NCBI RefSeq assembly: GCF_003289625.1
Contig: NZ_QMBN01000002.1
Coordinates: 270,610 to 334,609, forward strand
DNA from: Microbacterium sp. SMR1
GTDB taxonomy: Bacteria; Actinomycetota; Actinomycetes; Actinomycetales; Microbacteriaceae
DNA length: 64,000 nt
Direction: 5' to 3'
How positions within the stretch are numbered: position 1 is the first letter of the stretch; each line of letters begins with the position of its first letter. Of this stretch, positions 60,722-64,000 are shown piece after piece. The notes below the pieces were generated by a model, which was not told the origin of the DNA, searched no databases, and saw nothing but the letters and a program-made list of their open reading frames with translations. A program made the position numbers and the translations under genes.

Positions 60722-61483
60722 TCAGAGCCCGCTGTAGGGGCGGTACAGGATGTCGGTGACGCCGAGGCCTTCGGTCGCGTCCGCGAAGACGCTGTACGAG
60801 AGGTCTCGCACCGGACCGTCGGGAGAGAGGAAATCAGTTCGGTCGATGTCGAAGACAAAGCGCAGCTCGCCGTCGCCGGGCATCGCCCATTCGTCGTCGG
60901 GACCGTTCGAGCGCACCGCATCCGCGGCCGAGCCGATGGTAAGCGCGAATTCGGGTGTGATGGGCACTTCCTGCACCTCGTTCGCCCCGATGCTCACCCA
61001 CGTCGGGATGCCGTACTCGTCCCGCGGCTTGTTGCCGTCGACGAAGATCATGTCGTACAGCGCGAAGCCGGCCCAGTCGTAGATCGTGTAGTCGGGAAAG
61101 TGGGTGCCGTCTCCGGTCTGGACGCCGAGCTCGGGCTCCGTTCCGAACGCCTCGGTCAGTGCGGCGACGGCCGGCCCGACCTCATCGCGCCAGCGGAATT
61201 CGAGCAGCGTCGATCCGTCATCGGCGACGATCGTGAAACCGGTCGCCGCCATGACGATCTCGGCCGCCACGGGTGCGGCATCCGCCGGTGTGGGTGTCGG
61301 CGTGGGCGTCGGGGTCGGCCCCGATGCCGCGCTGGTCTGAGTCGGGGCCGCGGACGACGGCGCAGCCGCGGGTGCGGCATCGCGCTGCGCGAGCAGGAAC
61401 ACGACCACCGCCGCCACGATCAGCAGCACCCCCGCCACGATCGAGAGCACGATGAGGGGCCGCCGCGATGTCGCTGTGGTCAT
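60722..61483 (-). CDS. membrane-anchored Pro-rich protein, tandem paralog A
   Basis: A 253-residue protein: short cytoplasmic N-terminus, one TM helix (about 9-31, PLIVLSIVAGVLLIVAAVVV), a Thr-Pro repeat linker (GPTPTPTPTPTPADA) and an extracytoplasmic domain of ~170 residues (ATGFTIVADDGSTLLEFRWR, DEVGPAVAALTEAFG, YTIYDWAGFALYDMIFVDGN). I do not recognise the domain. It is a paralog of the following gene (61545-62513), sharing the pattern of DGxTxF, PAVAALTE-FG, and WxGF-LYD. Not secreted as lipoprotein. Function unknown. Confidence 0.7.
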   Translation of the reverse strand: MTTATSRRPLIVLSIVAGVLLIVAAVVVFLLAQRDAAPAAAPSSAAPTQTSAASGPTPTPTPTPTPADAAPVAAEIVMAATGFTIVADDGSTLLEFRWRDEVGPAVAALTEAFGTEPELGVQTGDGTHFPDYTIYDWAGFALYDMIFVDGNKPRDEYGIPTWVSIGANEVQEVPITPEFALTIGSAADAVRSNGPDDEWAMPGDGELRFVFDIDRTDFLSPDGPVRDLSYSVFADATEGLGVTDILYRPYSGL

Positions 61484-61544
61484 ACCCGCCATCCTGGCAG
61501 GGGAGTCACCGCCGGCGGCACCCCGGCCTGGCACGGAGACCCTC

Positions 61545-62513
61545 TCAGCGCCCGGCGCGGAAGGTGTAGGTGACCGTGACCTTGCTGCCCTCGACCCTCA
61601 CGGCTGCTCCGAAGCGGCGCTGACCGTCCTGGTAGAAGGTGTTGCGGTCCGAGCCGAACACGAACGAACCGCCCTGGCCGGAGTCGGGACCGAGCGCCGC
61701 GACCTCATCGGCCGACATGTCGAGCTCGACCCCGAAGTCGTCTGTCACGGGTACGTCGATGTCCGAGTCGTAGGAGACGTAGGTCGGTGCGGGAACCTCG
61801 GCTCGCGGGCGGTTGCTCTCGCTGAGATACACGTCGTAGAGCCGGAAACCCTCCCAGACGTAGATCCGATACGCATAGTTCTCGGCGTCGCCGTTCTGGA
61901 AGTCCTCCGTCGGAGCCGCGCCGAAGAGCTCGGTGAGTGCCGCCACGGCCGGAGCCGCGTCATCCGCCCACGCGTGGGTGAAGGTCGTCGATCCGCCGGC
62001 ATCGGTGATCGTGAACCCGTCCGCGGTCACCGCGACGCCCGCGGCCGCGGCCGGGGCGCTCGGGCTCTCCGAAGGCTGCGGAGTGCCGGACGGCTGCGGG
62101 ATCGACTGCGTCGCCGGAGCCGTCGGCACCGGGCCGGCCGCGGGCTCCTGCCGCTGCGACTGCTGCGTCAGATAGATCGCGAACACCACGATGACGGCGA
62201 CCACGAGCAAGCCGGCGATGCTCGACAGGATGACGAGCAGGCGACGATCGCCGCCGCCGCCGTCGTCGCTCCGCTCGGCAGGACGCGGCGCGAGGGGCTC
62301 GTCGGGCCAGTCCGCCATGACGGACGGCATCCCCGACGCCTTCTCTCGCTTGGGTCCGGGCTCACGCGACGCGCGGGGCTTCTTCTCGCGAGGCTCGCGC
62401 GGCTGACGCGCTTCACGCGGTTCACGCGGCGCCTTTTCGCGCTTCGCGCGCTCGGGCTTGGCCGGCGGCTCGTAGGGCTCGAAATCGGCGAACGGGTCGT
62501 TGGGGTCGCTCAT
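61545..62513 (-). CDS. membrane-anchored Pro-rich protein, tandem paralog B
   Basis: A 322-residue protein. A long cytoplasmic, basic and Pro-rich N-terminus (PREPREARQPREPREKKPRA, ~90 residues) precedes one TM helix (about 92-114), a Pro/Thr/Ser linker, and a C-terminal extracytoplasmic domain like that of the neighbour (ADGFTITDAGGSTTFTHAWA, APAVAALTELFG, YRIYVWEGFRLYDVYLSESN). ATG 62513 overlaps the stop of the upstream amidohydrolase gene (ATGA). Duplicated extracytoplasmic domain of unknown function; the basic cytoplasmic region is unique to this copy. Confidence 0.7.
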   Translation of the reverse strand: MSDPNDPFADFEPYEPPAKPERAKREKAPREPREARQPREPREKKPRASREPGPKREKASGMPSVMADWPDEPLAPRPAERSDDGGGGDRRLLVILSSIAGLLVVAVIVVFAIYLTQQSQRQEPAAGPVPTAPATQSIPQPSGTPQPSESPSAPAAAAGVAVTADGFTITDAGGSTTFTHAWADDAAPAVAALTELFGAAPTEDFQNGDAENYAYRIYVWEGFRLYDVYLSESNRPRAEVPAPTYVSYDSDIDVPVTDDFGVELDMSADEVAALGPDSGQGGSFVFGSDRNTFYQDGQRRFGAAVRVEGSKVTVTYTFRAGR

Positions 62514-63724
62514 GCGAGGAACTCCTTGGCTGCCACGACGAGGTTCTCGACACCGCGCTCGATCGTCGGGTGCATGACCGGCGCGAAGAACGGGGAGTGG
62601 TTGGTGGGGATGTCGCGCTCGACGGTGCCGGCCGCGACGGCATCCGCGAACTTCTGCGGGTCGACGCCGCCCCAGAACCAGAACACGAGGGGAACGCCGG
62701 CCTCGCGCGCGAACCACGAGACGTCCTCGCTGCCGGTGAACATGCCGGGGTCGACGACGCTGCCCTCACCGAAGGCGCGCTCGAATGCGGCGGTCAGGCG
62801 GGCGGTCGCGGTGTGGTCGTTGATCGTCGGGGGCAGGGTGTGGTCGACCGTGATCGTGGGCTCGGTCTCGGCGCCGGATGCGGCGGCTTCGGCGCGCACG
62901 ATGCGCTCCACCTTCGCCATGACGCGCTCCCGCGCGGCGTCGTCGGGGTAGCGCAGGCTGAGCTCGAGCTTCGCCTCGGCGGGGATGATGTTGTTCTTCA
63001 GGCCGGCGTGGATCGAGCCGACCGTCACGACGGCCACATCGCGCGGGTCGACCTCGCGCGACACGATCGTCTGCAGGCGCATGACCGTCGCCGCCGCCAT
63101 CACGACGGGATCGATCGTGGAGTGCGGGCGAGAGCCGTGGCCACCGCGACCGTGCAGCACGACGCTGAGGCCGTCGGATGCCGCCATCTGGGTGCCCGGT
63201 CGCACGCCGATGACGCCGGCGGGGAGGGGCGTGACGTGCTGCCCCAGCACGATGTCGGGCTTCGGGAAGCGGTCGAGCACGCCGTCGGCGATCATCGCCT
63301 GCGAGCCCGCGCCGTACTCCTCAGCGGGCTGGAAGACGGCGACCACGGTTCCCGACCACTCGTGCTGCGTGGCGATGAGCTGCTCGAGGGCTCCGAGCAG
63401 CGCGGTGACGTGCATGTCGTGGCCGCAGGCGTGCATGACGGGCACGTCGTTGCCCGCGGGGTCGACGCCGCGCGCCGTCGAGGCGTACTCGAGGCCGGTC
63501 TGCTCGGGTACCGGGAGGCCGTCCATGTCGGCGCGGAGCCACACGACGGGACCGTCTCCGTTGCGGATCGCGGTCACGACACCGGTGCGGCCGATGCCCT
63601 CCTCGTACTCGAGACCGAGCTCGCTGAGCCGAGCCGCGATGACGGCGGCCGTCCGCGTCTCCTGGAACGACAGTTCCGGGTGCCGGTGCAGGTCGGTGTA
63701 GAGGGCGTCGAGGTCCAAGGCCAT
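62510..63724 (-). CDS. M20D-family amidohydrolase (N-acyl-amino-acid/peptide hydrolase)
   Basis: A 404-residue zinc-type peptidase/amidohydrolase. DLHRHPELSFQETRTA is the family's N-terminal signature; metal-binding residues are Cys100/His102 in HACGHDMHVTALLG and Glu135-Glu136 in FQPAEEYGAGSQAM, with a further His in GRGGHGSRPHSTIDP. The central lid (VGSIHAGLKNNIIPAEAKLE) is normal. Enzymes of this type hydrolyse N-acyl amino acids, hippurate, IAA conjugates or N-acetyl-diaminopimelate. It shares an ATGA junction with paralog B, so the three genes form one operon. Confidence 0.92.
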   Translation of the reverse strand: MALDLDALYTDLHRHPELSFQETRTAAVIAARLSELGLEYEEGIGRTGVVTAIRNGDGPVVWLRADMDGLPVPEQTGLEYASTARGVDPAGNDVPVMHACGHDMHVTALLGALEQLIATQHEWSGTVVAVFQPAEEYGAGSQAMIADGVLDRFPKPDIVLGQHVTPLPAGVIGVRPGTQMAASDGLSVVLHGRGGHGSRPHSTIDPVVMAAATVMRLQTIVSREVDPRDVAVVTVGSIHAGLKNNIIPAEAKLELSLRYPDDAARERVMAKVERIVRAEAAASGAETEPTITVDHTLPPTINDHTATARLTAAFERAFGEGSVVDPGMFTGSEDVSWFAREAGVPLVFWFWGGVDPQKFADAVAAGTVERDIPTNHSPFFAPVMHPTIERGVENLVVAAKEFLA

Positions 63725-63779
63725 GCTCCGAGCCTACGGGAGGGCGCCTGCGCGCTGCCCGGGGGTCGCTGCGCCGGTT

Positions 63780-64000
63780 TCAGGCCGGCGGGGCCGTGCT
63801 CGACCGCTCGACGAGCGCGAAGTCGAGGTCGGCCGGGGGCTCGGACGCCATCCCGCGAAGCGCCGCGATCATGGCCGAGGCCACGCGCTCGCCCTGTCGG
63901 CCCGGGAACTGGTCGACCGTCGTGAGGCCGAAGAACTCGCCGAGGTCGTGGCCGTCGACCCCGATGATCGACACGTCCTCCGGAACGCGCAGCCCGAGCT
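63780..64000 (-). CDS. LacI-family transcriptional regulator (C-terminal part)
   Basis: The C-terminal ~73 residues of a regulator that begins beyond the window edge. LGLRVPEDVSIIGVDGHDLG and the following LTTVDQFPGRQGERVASAMI are the last strands of a LacI/PurR-type sugar-binding domain. The DNA-binding domain is not visible. 55 bp separate it from the M20 hydrolase gene downstream on the same strand. Ligand unknown. Confidence 0.85.
   Translation of the reverse strand, partial: LGLRVPEDVSIIGVDGHDLGEFFGLTTVDQFPGRQGERVASAMIAALRGMASEPPADLDFALVERSSTAPPA

Noticed and set aside
60686-60722. CGAAC/GTTCG inverted repeat upstream of the KimA-type gene as a ydaO-type c-di-AMP riboswitch
   Set aside because: Only a 5-bp stem forms, the spacer is about 80 bp, and none of the ydaO consensus is present.
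58844-61573. Very long plus-strand ORF (~900 codons) opposite the KimA-type gene; similar long antisense ORFs at 45540-48419 and 25630-27405
   Set aside because: They are antisense shadows in very GC-rich DNA: composition is Arg/Asp/Gly/His-rich with no fold or motif, and the opposite strand carries well-recognised proteins.

Overview
The window is a very GC-rich stretch with dense, often overlapping genes (ATGA, GTGA and TGATG junctions), frequent GTG starts and an actinobacterial gene set: SufS/SufU, a single-chain PurL, a KdpFABC-DE operon, sugar importers without their own ATPase, and a DUF222/HNH gene. It most resembles a Microbacterium-like member of the Microbacteriaceae, judged from gene content and protein style, not from a search. 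I see no rRNA, tRNA, CRISPR array, transposase or prophage; it reads as ordinary chromosome with a few accessory islands.

Layout. 0-1.6 kb: end of an HNH endonuclease gene, two small membrane ORFs in one frame, and a LysE-type exporter. 1.7-4.6 kb: a polar amino-acid ABC importer. 4.6-12 kb: a double-GNAT protein, a membrane-anchored sulfite-oxidase-type molybdoenzyme, a three-gene flavin-dependent oxidoreductase operon and a DHFR-like protein. 12.5-13.7 kb: a broken MATE-like transporter. 13.7-20.5 kb: CDF cation exporter with a short binding-protein-like lipoprotein, purA, a lactonase-type propeller protein, an AI-2E/PerM permease, chorismate mutase, and a GNAT/TetR pair. 20.6-24.1 kb: a structured leader, then a ProV/ProW/ProX-type compatible-solute importer. 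24-31 kb: purL, a Tat-exported phosphoesterase and small genes.

31.4-44.2 kb is an alpha-mannan utilisation locus: a secreted GH76 endo-alpha-1,6-mannanase, a cytoplasmic GH125 alpha-mannosidase, a second, cytoplasmic GH76 enzyme, two complete CUT1 sugar importers (binding protein plus two permeases each) and one GntR/LacI (AraR-type) regulator. A near-palindrome centred on ACGT in the divergent promoter region is a good candidate operator. Long mannan would be cut outside the cell, imported as oligosaccharides and trimmed inside.

44.8-52.7 kb is the potassium-responsive kdp operon, including kdpF and a further 27-residue membrane peptide; its promoter carries direct repeats spaced like an OmpR/PhoB-family box. 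A KimA-type potassium importer lies at 58.6-60.6 kb, so the window holds two potassium uptake systems and one osmolyte importer. 53-58.5 kb: small regulators (DksA-like, ArsR), a double AHSA1 protein, a DUF1266 protein and sufS-sufU. 60.7-64 kb: two paralogous proline-rich membrane proteins, an M20 amidohydrolase and the end of a LacI-type regulator.

Non-coding points of interest are an 85-bp imperfect palindrome present twice (25.0 and 52.9 kb), palindromes that contain the stop codons of convergent genes, an ArsR-type operator covering a start codon, and an apparent ATA start codon in a sugar permease gene.
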